Source: a virus. Taken from it: DNA of 46,754 nt. Positions 17,665 to 25,712 of this stretch are shown here, in pieces. Position 1 is the first letter of the stretch. Each line of letters begins with the position of its first letter. Both the position numbers and the translations under genes were made by a program. Below the pieces are notes generated by a model that did not search any database, was not told the DNA's origin, and saw nothing but the letters and a program-made list of their open reading frames with translations. The stretch is taken from IMG/VR virus record IMGVR_UViG_3300009788_000150, positions 1 through 46,754 of that record, one strand, 5' to 3'.

Positions 17665-18552
17665 TTAGATGCCTTGTGCTCGACCTCTATGGCGAGCGGC
17701 AGTTATTTCGTTGAGCACTGGGTCGCCCTCTTGAGCGCCCTCGCGATGTGCCTTGGTGAGTTCCGCAACATAGTCCTTGCGGGAAGTCGAGCGCGATGAC
17801 CCGGCTGTGCCAGCGTCCCCACTGATGGGTGCGCTGCCAGTGGCGGTGTCAAGCGTCGTGTTCGCTTCATCCGCATTGTATTTCGCAGCGATCTCTGCGA
17901 CGGCGAAGCGCGCCTGCGCCCCACCCGCGTCGATCATGCCACGGTATTCAACCAAGTCAGCATCGGGAAGATTAGTCTTGCCCCATGCCGTCATCTTGGC
18001 CCAGTTATCCTCGCCGCCCGCAGCGTCCTTGATGTCCGCTACGATCTGGGTATTGCGAGCTTTCTTGTCGTTCACGAAAGTCGTGATCCCGGCCAGAATA
18101 AGTGTGGCCTTTGTCTTGCCGACCTTTTCCTCAAGGCCAGCCATGTCGATCTTCGAGAGGTCGCCCTCCTGAACGGCGTCGAACAGGAGCGCCTTGGCCT
18201 CCAGCGGAGACACGTCGGCGTTTTGCAGCATGGTGAGCACGCTGTCGGCTACGTCATGTCCGGTCGAACCCCACTCGTCAGTGTTCAGAGGAGTGTTATC
18301 CTTCTCGGCTTCCGCAACCTTGTCCGCGGCTTCCTTGTCGCTTACCGCCTTGGCCTCCGCCGCTGCCTTCTCGGCATCCGTGGGAGGAACAGGGGCCGGT
18401 TTCTTGTCCGGCTCCGGGGGAGCATTGGGTGCTGGCGCAGGAACGGCATTCCCGGTCGTGCCGGTCTTGTCGTCGTTACCGTCAGTGGGTCCGACGCCTT
18501 GCGCCTTCGCCGCTGCCGTGGCTGCGGCTGCTGTCTCTTCTGGGGTGGCCAT
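17665..18552 (-). CDS. Capsid assembly scaffolding protein (T7 gp9-like)
   Basis: 295 residues (T7 gp9 is 307), lying between portal and capsid. The first 100 residues are very rich in Ala, Pro, Lys, Glu and Thr and should be disordered; the middle is helical; the C-terminus is short and basic (RHRGRAQG), fitting electrostatic contact with capsid. Removed from the prohead on packaging. ATG 18552 follows GGAGAGATAA. Confidence 0.92.
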   Translation of the reverse strand: MATPEETAAAATAAAKAQGVGPTDGNDDKTGTTGNAVPAPAPNAPPEPDKKPAPVPPTDAEKAAAEAKAVSDKEAADKVAEAEKDNTPLNTDEWGSTGHDVADSVLTMLQNADVSPLEAKALLFDAVQEGDLSKIDMAGLEEKVGKTKATLILAGITTFVNDKKARNTQIVADIKDAAGGEDNWAKMTAWGKTNLPDADLVEYRGMIDAGGAQARFAVAEIAAKYNADEANTTLDTATGSAPISGDAGTAGSSRSTSRKDYVAELTKAHREGAQEGDPVLNEITAARHRGRAQGI

Positions 18553-18563
18553 TTATCTCTCCA

Positions 18564-20132
18564 TCATGGCTGGTCAGCCTGAACCGCCGCCTCGCCGCCC
18601 GCTTGGGCGACCTTGGCTTGGGCCTCGGCATTGAGCAGTGCTTGCTGCTGCTGCATCTGCGCCTCTTGGTTCGCCTGCATCTCTTCCTGAGTATACATGA
18701 AATCCTTGAGGGCCACAGTGCGGTTCGTGAACACGAAGCTCGCGAACAGCAGCGGGTTGATCGTTGCACGCAGTTCCTCGGGAACCGCTTCGAGCATCTG
18801 AAGATCACCAATCGCGAGACGCAGGTTGTCAAGCTGACCCTCACGGGACAGGCTCTCCAGCCCGGTCACAACGATGACCTCGAATAGCTTGGCGAAGCCG
18901 CCGAGTTCCGCTTCCAGATCGACCTTGGCGATGGCATACTCGCTCTCGCGCTGTTGCCATTCCAGAGCCAATCGAGAATAGAGGCCCCCGTAGGCGCTCT
19001 CCAACTCGCGTGCGTTAAGGCGTATCTCCTCGGCGGTCACACGCTCTGCGTCACGGGTGCTCGCGCTGTTGAGCAAGAACGCCTGTGACAGATCGCGCTC
19101 CCACTTGCTGATAGTTTCCAGCATTATGCTGATGTCGCCACGCTTGCCGATCTCCGGCACCGTGATGTCACCTTCATTACCCTGATGGTAGCTTCCGCGA
19201 AGTGAGTTGTTCATCTCTTCGACGTCGATGGTGCTCCCCGTGCGAACAAGGAACTTGATGTCAGCGATGGCGGCCATCAGGTCGATCATCGCCTCAGTCA
19301 GGACGTCGAGATTGTGGAACGCGATTGCGTTGTCTTCCACCAACCCCCGACCGTAGTGCTCGCCGCGTGCGAGCGTCCACGTCAGAGGCAGGACAGGTAG
19401 ATCGAGGTCAGTGTAGTGCCTCGGCTTGTCGATCATCACGTTGTCCGCGGCCTGCTGGAACGCCCAGCGTTTGCCCTCCAGCTTGTAGTGGCTGTAGAGT
19501 GTCACGTCGGTGTCGGCAAGGTAGTCGGGCTTCACGGAGAGCATCATCCGCCGGACAGGCTCAGGAAGGTTCCCGAACTTCTTGTTGTCCTGCAAGATAA
19601 GCTCTCGCATATCGCCTTGGATACCACGCCGGATGCAGAAGTCGCGCACGCCGTAAACGACACGAGTGCCATCGAGCATCCGCTTGATGATCGCGTTGCC
19701 GGTGATGATCATGTGCTTCACTGCCATCACGGCCATCGGCCTGTAGGCAGTCATTTGAAGGGATCGCATGGCGACCTGCTCAATGCGAGCGGTCGAGGAG
19801 CGGACGACTTCCGCGAGCTTGCCAGCACCCTCCTCGCCGACCTCCGCCTCCAATGCAACTTGCGCCTCGGGTGTGAGGGCGAGTGTGAAGAACGGGCGAT
19901 CATGCGGGAACATGGTGTCGGCGATGCGGTTGCTCAGGTGATTGACCAGACGGGCACCGACCACGACGTGGCCTTTCTCTGCCTCTTGGTTCGCCTGAAC
20001 CTTCGTATCCATCGTGATACTCGGGATCGTCCACAGTCCATACTGCTCAGAACGCGAGATCAGGTCTCCCTTCTCTCCGTCCATCTCCGACCACAATGTG
20101 GACAGAGCGCTGTCATGCACTGGGTGAACCAT
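18564..20132 (-). CDS. Portal / head-tail connector protein (T7 gp8-like)
   Basis: 522 residues (T7 gp8 is 536). Family features: an early segment on dose limitation to PFFTLALTPE (about 79-88), GNAIIKRM (about 143-150), and a central ARGEHYGRGLVEDNAIAFHNL region (about 256-276). The C-terminus is a long Gln/Ala-rich helix, which should lie in the crown or barrel inside the capsid. Forms the 12-subunit ring for DNA entry. The start is four bases after the preceding stop and has only a weak ribosome site, suggesting coupled translation. Confidence 0.95.
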   Translation of the reverse strand: MVHPVHDSALSTLWSEMDGEKGDLISRSEQYGLWTIPSITMDTKVQANQEAEKGHVVVGARLVNHLSNRIADTMFPHDRPFFTLALTPEAQVALEAEVGEEGAGKLAEVVRSSTARIEQVAMRSLQMTAYRPMAVMAVKHMIITGNAIIKRMLDGTRVVYGVRDFCIRRGIQGDMRELILQDNKKFGNLPEPVRRMMLSVKPDYLADTDVTLYSHYKLEGKRWAFQQAADNVMIDKPRHYTDLDLPVLPLTWTLARGEHYGRGLVEDNAIAFHNLDVLTEAMIDLMAAIADIKFLVRTGSTIDVEEMNNSLRGSYHQGNEGDITVPEIGKRGDISIMLETISKWERDLSQAFLLNSASTRDAERVTAEEIRLNARELESAYGGLYSRLALEWQQRESEYAIAKVDLEAELGGFAKLFEVIVVTGLESLSREGQLDNLRLAIGDLQMLEAVPEELRATINPLLFASFVFTNRTVALKDFMYTQEEMQANQEAQMQQQQALLNAEAQAKVAQAGGEAAVQADQP

Positions 20133-20135
20133 AGC

Positions 20136-20420
20136 TTACAGGCCCCCAACCGAACTTGCGGATGGGCCAGCGAGGGATGCGGCCTTCTGGCGCGCAGCCA
20201 GAGAGCCCTTGCCGCGCTTGGCGTCCTTGTCAGCCTTGGCCAACCGGACCTCGGCATCTGTGGTCTCACTCGGCGGCTTCGCCTGAGCGGCGGCGGCTGC
20301 CTTGTCGGCCTGCTTCTTTGCGGCTTTGCGTTGCTTCGCGGCGGTCTGCTTCTGAGCGACCGTTCCGCCCACCGCAGCAGCTACGGCTGCGATGGCGACG
20401 ATTGTGGTGATTGCGGCCAT
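20136..20420 (-). CDS. Small Ala-rich virion-associated protein before the portal (94 aa)
   Basis: Residues 1-22 are hydrophobic (Ala, Ile, Val, Gly), followed by a Lys/Ala-rich helix and a C-terminal KRGKGSL...GPSASSVGGL tail. Position before the portal and a basic body with a Gly/Ser tail recall T7 gp7.3, a small virion protein needed for adsorption, but similarity is compositional only. GGGAGCC precedes ATG 20420, and the gene overlaps the acetyltransferase-like gene by 40 bases. A minor tail or head component is the best guess. Confidence 0.75.
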   Translation of the reverse strand: MAAITTIVAIAAVAAAVGGTVAQKQTAAKQRKAAKKQADKAAAAAQAKPPSETTDAEVRLAKADKDAKRGKGSLAARQKAASLAGPSASSVGGL

Positions 20421-20833
20421 TGGCTGGCTCCCATCAGTCTGTGGCTCGTCTCCGAAGGGGCGAACCCCTTACGATGGAGCAGCCTGTCAGTCGAGGGCGA
20501 GCTTGTTGAAAGTGTGCTAACACGAACCTCGTCGACATTGAGGTCGCGGCCAGCTTGGATGAATGCGTCGAGTAAAGCGATGCCACTACGGTCCTCGGCA
20601 TACCAGCCGAACTCCTGTAGCACGGTCCAGTCACGCATGAGGTCGTCCACCACCATGCCGCCGATGAAGCCGCGTGCCGATACGAATATCACACCGTCGT
20701 CGATAACCCATGTAACCATGTCGATAACCTTGGCAACATTGATCGGGACGTCGTAATACTCGTCGTTGAAGCGCTCGATTTGCTTCACTATGCGGGTGGT
20801 GTCAGCCAACTCGGCTCGCCTTACATCCGCCAC
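20381..20833 (-). CDS. GNAT-like N-acetyltransferase
   Basis: 150 residues. The layout fits the GNAT fold: an N-terminal strand/helix opening with RRAELADTTRIVKQ, central strands with a GGMVV segment, then the helix and strand around residues 78-110 (GIALLDAFIQAGRDLNVDEVRVST) and the KGF segment near 122-124 typical of the last strands. The classic acetyl-CoA loop R/QxxGxG/A is only partly recognisable. Starts at GTG 20833 with GGGAGGCGCTG upstream. GNAT genes occur between RNA polymerase and portal in several phiKMV-like phages; the substrate is unknown. Confidence 0.65.
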   Translation of the reverse strand: MADVRRAELADTTRIVKQIERFNDEYYDVPINVAKVIDMVTWVIDDGVIFVSARGFIGGMVVDDLMRDWTVLQEFGWYAEDRSGIALLDAFIQAGRDLNVDEVRVSTLSTSSPSTDRLLHRKGFAPSETSHRLMGASQWPQSPQSSPSQP

Positions 20834-20861
20834 CAGCGCCTCCCGCTTGTCGGAGGAGCGC

Positions 20862-21068
20862 TCATGGGAGTTGGAACAGGTGCCTCTGGTAGACGGCCCG
20901 CGTTAGGCGATGCTCTAGGATAGAGCGGAACTCGTCCTGCGCGCACCTGTAGCCGATGTGCCACTGAGTGCTGTCTTGATCGAGTGTCATCGGGGTCAGG
21001 GCCGTCAAGAGCTTGCCAAGCAAGTCCTCACTGATCGGCCCCAACGCCCGTGCTGTCAGTTTCGTCAT
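20862..21068 (-). CDS. Hypothetical protein (68 aa)
   Basis: ATG 21068 follows GGAGGCCCAC; longer starts lack a ribosome site. Helical, mildly acidic in the middle and basic at the C-terminus, with no membrane segment. Second gene after the internal phage promoter, so expected to be expressed at middle-to-late times. Overlaps the preceding gene by 41 bases in another frame. No family recognised. Confidence 0.7.
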   Translation of the reverse strand: MTKLTARALGPISEDLLGKLLTALTPMTLDQDSTQWHIGYRCAQDEFRSILEHRLTRAVYQRHLFQLP

Positions 21069-21210
21069 GTGGGCCTCCGGGGTTCTGTATGTCAGATACG
21101 AGTGCACTGCCTAGGGCGGCTGCTACTTCGTGGGGGATCGGCACGCCTCGACCGACACATTCGGCAGCGAGGATGATTTTCTCCTCGACCGATAGTTCGG
21201 CATACGACAT
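21028..21210 (-). CDS. Hypothetical protein, first gene after the internal phage promoter (60 aa)
   Basis: ATG 21210 follows AGGAGAACAACCAA. Residues 1-40 are helical, the last 20 are polar with Pro, Gly, Asp and Thr and probably disordered. It is the first reading frame downstream of the promoter at 21258-21283, with a leader of about 55 bases. No family recognised. Confidence 0.7.
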   Translation of the reverse strand: MSYAELSVEEKIILAAECVGRGVPIPHEVAAALGSALVSDIQNPGGPHDETDSTGVGADQ

Positions 21211-21257
21211 TTGGTTGTTCTCCTATTTCGGTGCACAGTATGCTGCGCTTGCGCGCG

Positions 21258-21283
21258 TGTGCTCTTATAGCGACCGCCTAACT
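21258..21283 (-). promoter_or_regulatory. Phage RNA polymerase promoter for the head and tail genes
   Basis: A 26-bp sequence identical to 42487-42512. Read on the minus strand its core is GGCGGTCGCTATAAGAG, which parallels the T7 consensus core (a CG pair, TC, then CTATA followed by purines). It overlaps the stop codon of the RNA polymerase gene by two bases and points toward the structural genes. Two exact copies at the only two places where a phage promoter would be expected support the call; transcription start is predicted just after CTATA. Confidence 0.85.
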
Positions 21284-23774
21284 ACCCGAAGAAGTAGTCC
21301 GACCGGAGCACTTCCTTGATATTAAAGGAACCTTTCGCAGGCGGTTCGGGTAATTTTATGTCGTGGCGCTCCTCGTGCTCGCGCTTGAACTCCGCGAGCC
21401 AGTCAGTGTCCTCATGGAGTTGCACGAACGTCTCTCGGATGATGCGGTGCATGGCGTCAACCCGTCCAGCGTGACAACCGAAGTCGTCGTGGATCATGCT
21501 GAAGCAGTCGATGTCCTCTGCCATACAGGCGTTCACTACCATCATGAGATGCGTGGCGTCTATGTGGTGCACGAGGTTAGGGCTACTGCCTTGTCGCTGC
21601 CTCCGCGCACACAGGACGTCCGTGTCGGTTGCCATCCTGATATACATCGTCCCCGCAATCTGAGTGCGGAGCTTCACGGTCTCGTAGTGGAACGAGGCTT
21701 GATACACAGGGAACCCAAGAGGGCTGGTGTATTCTAGCGCGTGGTTTTCCTTGGCGAGGATCACACTACACTTCTGCACCCAGTCCATTGCTTCGCGTGC
21801 TGCGATCACGATCTCACTGATGCTCGCCCAGAGCACGGGTGTGAGGTAGATCGACTGCCGGAAGTTCGTGCGCTTGGAGAAGAACTTCGGACAGGTGTCC
21901 ACGAGCCAGCGAAAGATGCTCTCGGTGCAAGCCTGTCGGGTGCTGCCGTAGGGCAGGGTCATCACGGGCTTCTTGCTGAGCTTCCGGGGCATGGCTTCAT
22001 CGCCGAGTGACGCGAAGAGGCTGAGCCAATTAGATGCTCCAGCGTGATCCTCGTCATTGAGGGAGCGTAGACCACGCAGTTTTCGAGTGGCAACATCCGC
22101 CACTCGCTGGTAGATGTCCTCGGGAACATCGCCTGAACTAAGGTTGACAGCCGCGGCCCCAACGGGATCGCGTAGCATGGCGCTGAAATGCTGAAGCCCA
22201 TTGCACGATCCGTCGAGCGCAATAGGAAGACTGGTCCGGTAGTCCGGCCCAAAGTCCGTCGCTGCCGCATACTCAAAGCACCACGCAAGGAACTGCCACG
22301 GCTTGTCGCATCCTCCCCAATGGGATCGCTGCCCAACCGGGTCCGCAGCAATAGCCATCCATAGAGAATGCTGCCGATCAACCCATGCGACACGAGCATC
22401 ATAGCCCACTTTATCGTATCCATACTTGTTCGCGCCGTGGACTTTAAGCCAGTAGAGCCCCCGATCACCCAGAGGCTCGGTGCGTCCAAATAGCAAGAGA
22501 GCCTTGCTGTGATCGGTGCCTTGAGGAGACAGGCCAGTTGTTGCGCAGTAAATGCGCCCCCGGAAGTCGCACGTAAAGACATAGTAGAACCTCTCCTTGT
22601 CTTTCATTGATGCTGCTATGCGCATGGTCCTGACCAGTGCGCGGTTCTGTGCCTGCCTCTCGGCCTCCATGCTGTGCATCTCGCGGGCGATCAGCTTCCA
22701 ATCCATGAAGGCCCGGCGGCGTGGGTCTTCCTCGGCCCAGTCGGAAGGCGTCTCGTCATCCTTCACTGGGCACGGCGGTATCTCGTAGGGCTCCGCCCTC
22801 GGCATCCCGATCTCAAGGTTCTTCTGCCACACATCGCGCATGACAGCCTCAACGCGGTCGTTCAGACGCCAAGGCGTGGCTTGCAGCCCGTTCACCGCCG
22901 AGAGCACCTTGGGCATCACAGCGGCCTCTGCGCGCTTGCTACGCCCATCCTTCCGCCAGCGGGCGCTGCTGCGCTTGATCAGGGGCGTCATGTCCCGCAG
23001 CCTAGGCGACCAGAAGCCGCCCTCGAAGGCCCCGGACCAGTCAGCAGGCGGGATCAGGCAGGGCATCCGGTCAGGGCAGGCCAGCGCACCCATCTCGTCG
23101 TGCTTCTTCACCCATTCGAGACATTGTTGCGTGGGCACCACGTAATTTGTTCGTTTGTTACCCTTGCGCACTATTTCTATCTCGAAAAGATCGCAGACCT
23201 CCATCGCTAGGCTGACACACAGCGCGCCGATCTTCACGCGATCCGTTTGCGACCATTCTTTCCACTTCATCTTCTTCTCTCGCGCGCCCTGCACCATGTT
23301 CCTGTGAATGTGCCGGTAGTTCTTGGTGCGACCGTCTTCCAGCCTACGCACGATAGCGTCGTAGTAGTCTTTGTGCGATGTCTGGAACTGGGCGAACCTG
23401 ATCTCGTCCTCGATCATGGCTCCGATGCCGTGCGTGAGATTCGTTATGCCCTTACGGTTCTTGCCCACGGAATACGTGAACACCGCTGCAATGATGTGCC
23501 GCATAGTGAACAGCGCCATAGCATCCGTGTTGACGCCCGCGATGAGCTTCGCCTGCGGTATCCGCCGCCGTCGAGGCAGCAGACTGCCGTCGAGGTAGTT
23601 CTGGATGTGCTCACTGATCTGCAACACATAGCCGCGAAGCATCCGGCTACCTGCGCTGGTCTCAGTCTCTCGGCCTCCCTCGATTGCTGCCTGTTGCTGG
23701 TTCCGGTAGCGGTCGACGCCCCGGTAGATCATTTCGTGTTCCCAGTCTAGCTGGTCTCTCAGGGTGGCGTTCAT
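21282..23774 (-). CDS. Phage single-subunit DNA-directed RNA polymerase
   Basis: 830 residues (T7 883). All catalytic positions of T7 polymerase are present: Asp521 in DGSCNGLQHF (T7 Asp537), Arg597, Lys601 and Tyr609 in the RKLSKKPVMTLPYG region (T7 Arg627, Lys631, Tyr639), and Asp763 in IHDDFG (T7 Asp812). The C-terminus ends in an aromatic SDYFFG tail, like the DFAFA foot of T7. It transcribes the late genes from the 26-bp promoters. It lies after the replication genes and immediately before the virion genes, the phiKMV-type position, so host polymerase must reach 20 kb into the genome to express it. Confidence 0.98.
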   Translation of the reverse strand: MNATLRDQLDWEHEMIYRGVDRYRNQQQAAIEGGRETETSAGSRMLRGYVLQISEHIQNYLDGSLLPRRRRIPQAKLIAGVNTDAMALFTMRHIIAAVFTYSVGKNRKGITNLTHGIGAMIEDEIRFAQFQTSHKDYYDAIVRRLEDGRTKNYRHIHRNMVQGAREKKMKWKEWSQTDRVKIGALCVSLAMEVCDLFEIEIVRKGNKRTNYVVPTQQCLEWVKKHDEMGALACPDRMPCLIPPADWSGAFEGGFWSPRLRDMTPLIKRSSARWRKDGRSKRAEAAVMPKVLSAVNGLQATPWRLNDRVEAVMRDVWQKNLEIGMPRAEPYEIPPCPVKDDETPSDWAEEDPRRRAFMDWKLIAREMHSMEAERQAQNRALVRTMRIAASMKDKERFYYVFTCDFRGRIYCATTGLSPQGTDHSKALLLFGRTEPLGDRGLYWLKVHGANKYGYDKVGYDARVAWVDRQHSLWMAIAADPVGQRSHWGGCDKPWQFLAWCFEYAAATDFGPDYRTSLPIALDGSCNGLQHFSAMLRDPVGAAAVNLSSGDVPEDIYQRVADVATRKLRGLRSLNDEDHAGASNWLSLFASLGDEAMPRKLSKKPVMTLPYGSTRQACTESIFRWLVDTCPKFFSKRTNFRQSIYLTPVLWASISEIVIAAREAMDWVQKCSVILAKENHALEYTSPLGFPVYQASFHYETVKLRTQIAGTMYIRMATDTDVLCARRQRQGSSPNLVHHIDATHLMMVVNACMAEDIDCFSMIHDDFGCHAGRVDAMHRIIRETFVQLHEDTDWLAEFKREHEERHDIKLPEPPAKGSFNIKEVLRSDYFFG

Positions 23775-23775
23775 G

Positions 23776-24189
23776 TCATCCCTTCACTAGCTTGGCGGCA
23801 CGTCGTTTGGCCTTGGCTTTGGCCAGCCGCGCGAGCCGCTTGTCGTTCTCCGTCTTGTGCAGCGGGTGGATCAGCCCGCGCCGACCGGGCGCGGACCACT
23901 GCGGTGTGCTGTGTAAGTCCAGATAGTCGATCATGCGGTGCAGCCACGCCAGAGCGTCGTTGCCCTTTCCCGCGCCACGCTGGGCAGCACGGATGATCTT
24001 GCCCTCCATACCGTTGCAGTGCAGACAGAGCACGCCCCGGATGAAGCCGGTGTCGTGGTCGTGGTCGAGCGCGGGCTTCTTCTTGGTGGTGCCCCCGCGC
24101 AAGGGTGCATGGCATAAGGGGCATTTATGCTCCTGCTGTCCCATTATGAACACCCGGACCTTCTCAATCTGCCTGTGGCTTATCTTCAC
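23776..24189 (-). CDS. Recombination endonuclease VII-like (HNH, Zn-binding)
   Basis: 137 residues. A zinc site is formed by CPLC (Cys23, Cys26) and CLHC (Cys55, Cys58). The DHDHDTG motif (42-48) gives the beta-beta-alpha metal nuclease centre, followed by RGVLCLHCNG typical of the family. It resolves branched DNA before packaging, the task of T7 gp3. Starts at GTG 24189 with GGAGG six bases before it, overlapping the preceding gene by 26 bases. The C-terminal 30 residues are a Lys/Arg/Ala helix. Confidence 0.94.
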   Translation of the reverse strand: MKISHRQIEKVRVFIMGQQEHKCPLCHAPLRGGTTKKKPALDHDHDTGFIRGVLCLHCNGMEGKIIRAAQRGAGKGNDALAWLHRMIDYLDLHSTPQWSAPGRRGLIHPLHKTENDKRLARLAKAKAKRRAAKLVKG

Positions 24190-24400
24190 TGGGAGCCTCC
24201 ATCAGTCGCGCCATGATCTCGGGCACATAGATATTGCGCACACCGTCTGCCGCGGAGCGCAGAGCTTCATACTTGGCGGGACAACCCCGGTCCTCCCGTG
24301 CGTAGTCCGCTTGCATGTCGAGTGCATCGGCGATCTCGTTGAACACCAGCCCAACGAGTTTCTCGATCTGCCCGACTACTCCCTTGTTCTCTCCGCTCAT
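24164..24400 (-). CDS. Hypothetical protein (78 aa)
   Basis: ATG 24400 overlaps the stop of the Tad2-like gene (ATGA). Helical with alternating hydrophobic and charged residues, an acidic C-terminus and one Cys. No membrane segment. Lies between the Tad2-like and endonuclease VII genes. No family recognised. Confidence 0.72.
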   Translation of the reverse strand: MSGENKGVVGQIEKLVGLVFNEIADALDMQADYAREDRGCPAKYEALRSAADGVRNIYVPEIMARLMEAPSEDKPQAD

Positions 24401-24624
24401 AGGACTGCCCAGTCTTCAGACAGCAGATCGGTCTGGCTGGCAAGCCACGGAACGAGATCGCCCTGAGCGGTGCTCATGTAGATATATGGCAGCGTCATCT
24501 TGCTGAGCGGGGTGGGTTCCTGTAGTTCCAGCCACATATCGTCACCGTTCCAGCCCGTTCGCGTGACCCGTAGCCCGGCTTTCATAGAGTGCAGGGCTTC
24601 TCCGAAGGTGTAGTCGCCAATCAT
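24397..24624 (-). CDS. tad2: Tad2-like anti-Thoeris protein (DUF2829)
   Basis: 75 residues. The DUF2829 pattern is clear: an FGEAL start (7-11), MKAGLRVTRTGWNG (14-27) and the C-terminal VPWLASQTDLLSEDW (58-72). Tad2 proteins of this family form oligomers that bind and sequester the cyclic ADP-ribose-type signal made by Thoeris ThsB, stopping ThsA activation. The start at ATG 24624 overlaps the exonuclease stop and has GAGAGGAG upstream. Members without tested activity exist, so the defence role here is inferred from the family. Confidence 0.85.
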   Translation of the reverse strand: MIGDYTFGEALHSMKAGLRVTRTGWNGDDMWLELQEPTPLSKMTLPYIYMSTAQGDLVPWLASQTDLLSEDWAVL

Positions 24625-25712
24625 GTCAGTATCCTCTCCTCTCTGAGCCACGCGAGAACATCCCGTGGGTCTTTGTTGCGCCGCATCCATAGCAGCAGCA
24701 TGTCACCGAATAGTGCACGGGTGGCCGTCGTGGGCTCCTGTGTGCGAAAGTCGATGAACGCCTTTTCACCATCGAAACCGGCATCCATGAAGTGGAACAA
24801 ATCACGAACGACAACGTAGCATTGCTTGTCGTTCATGCAGTCATCTAGCAAGGCAAAGGTCAGAATAGCGCCGACCGGCTTAGTCTTCCGTCCAGCAGCC
24901 ATCATGGTCTTGAAGGCGTTGTCCCAACGGTCCGTGCCACGGGCAGCCTCGGCCTTGTCGCGCAGCTTGGCGAATGCCGTTGTCTCCACGTCGAACTGCC
25001 ACATAGCCTCCTGACTGATGCACGGCAGTCCTTGGATGTTGTCTGCCGCGTCGCCCATCAAGCACTGCGCCCAGAAGAACTTGGTGCCCCAACCCTTCAA
25101 GGTCTTGCTCGACTTCGTGTCGTCGATCCAGAGGCAGCCGAAGCTGTCGCCGACGCAGATAACCTCCTCAGTGTCGAAATCCCAATGGAGGCCGGGAACC
25201 ATGCGCAGGTCTTTGTCTTTTGACACGATGATCGACAGATGGCCCAGTCCATCCCGCACGGCGGCGTAGTTGGCTTGGGCCATTCCATCGTCTGCTTCTT
25301 GATCAAGGTGAACCATGCTCGGGCAGGAGGAGCCAATGAAATGGCGCACTGCATCCAGAAACTCTGGTCGCTCCCGGTCAACTCGGTTTCCTTGGTATGG
25401 GAGTGTGACGGCTTGATCATTGCGTCCACCTTTGTTCGACCCACTCGGCGTGATGTGCGCGATATAGGTCTCGGAAGCGGTCATCTTGCGCAGATGCTCG
25501 AAGCCGCGTTTCGTTCTGGCGCACATCTCCTCGAACGTCTTGCGAGGCTTGATGCCCTGCAACTCGTCCTTGGTCTCCGCTGATGCCTGATAAGACATGA
25601 AGTCAGCGTCGATGTGCGCCACCCGGCCCGCTACCGTATCAGGGTAGCGGACCTCGACCGAATGATCCGCGAGTTGCGCATCAGTCAGGCCGAAACGGGA
25701 GGCGATACTCAC
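24621..25712 (-). CDS. 5'-3' exonuclease (FEN/T7 gp6-like)
   Basis: 363 residues (T7 gp6 is 300). Metal-binding motifs of the FEN family are visible: HIDADFMSY (33-41), DQEADDGMAQ (137-146), SKDKDLR (164-170) and GDAADNIQG (220-228). It removes RNA primers, degrades host DNA ends and feeds recombination. Starts at GTG 25712 overlapping the preceding stop (GTGA) with only a weak ribosome site, so translational coupling is likely. It ends within the Tad2-like start. Confidence 0.93.
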   Translation of the reverse strand: MSIASRFGLTDAQLADHSVEVRYPDTVAGRVAHIDADFMSYQASAETKDELQGIKPRKTFEEMCARTKRGFEHLRKMTASETYIAHITPSGSNKGGRNDQAVTLPYQGNRVDRERPEFLDAVRHFIGSSCPSMVHLDQEADDGMAQANYAAVRDGLGHLSIIVSKDKDLRMVPGLHWDFDTEEVICVGDSFGCLWIDDTKSSKTLKGWGTKFFWAQCLMGDAADNIQGLPCISQEAMWQFDVETTAFAKLRDKAEAARGTDRWDNAFKTMMAAGRKTKPVGAILTFALLDDCMNDKQCYVVVRDLFHFMDAGFDGEKAFIDFRTQEPTTATRALFGDMLLLWMRRNKDPRDVLAWLREERILT

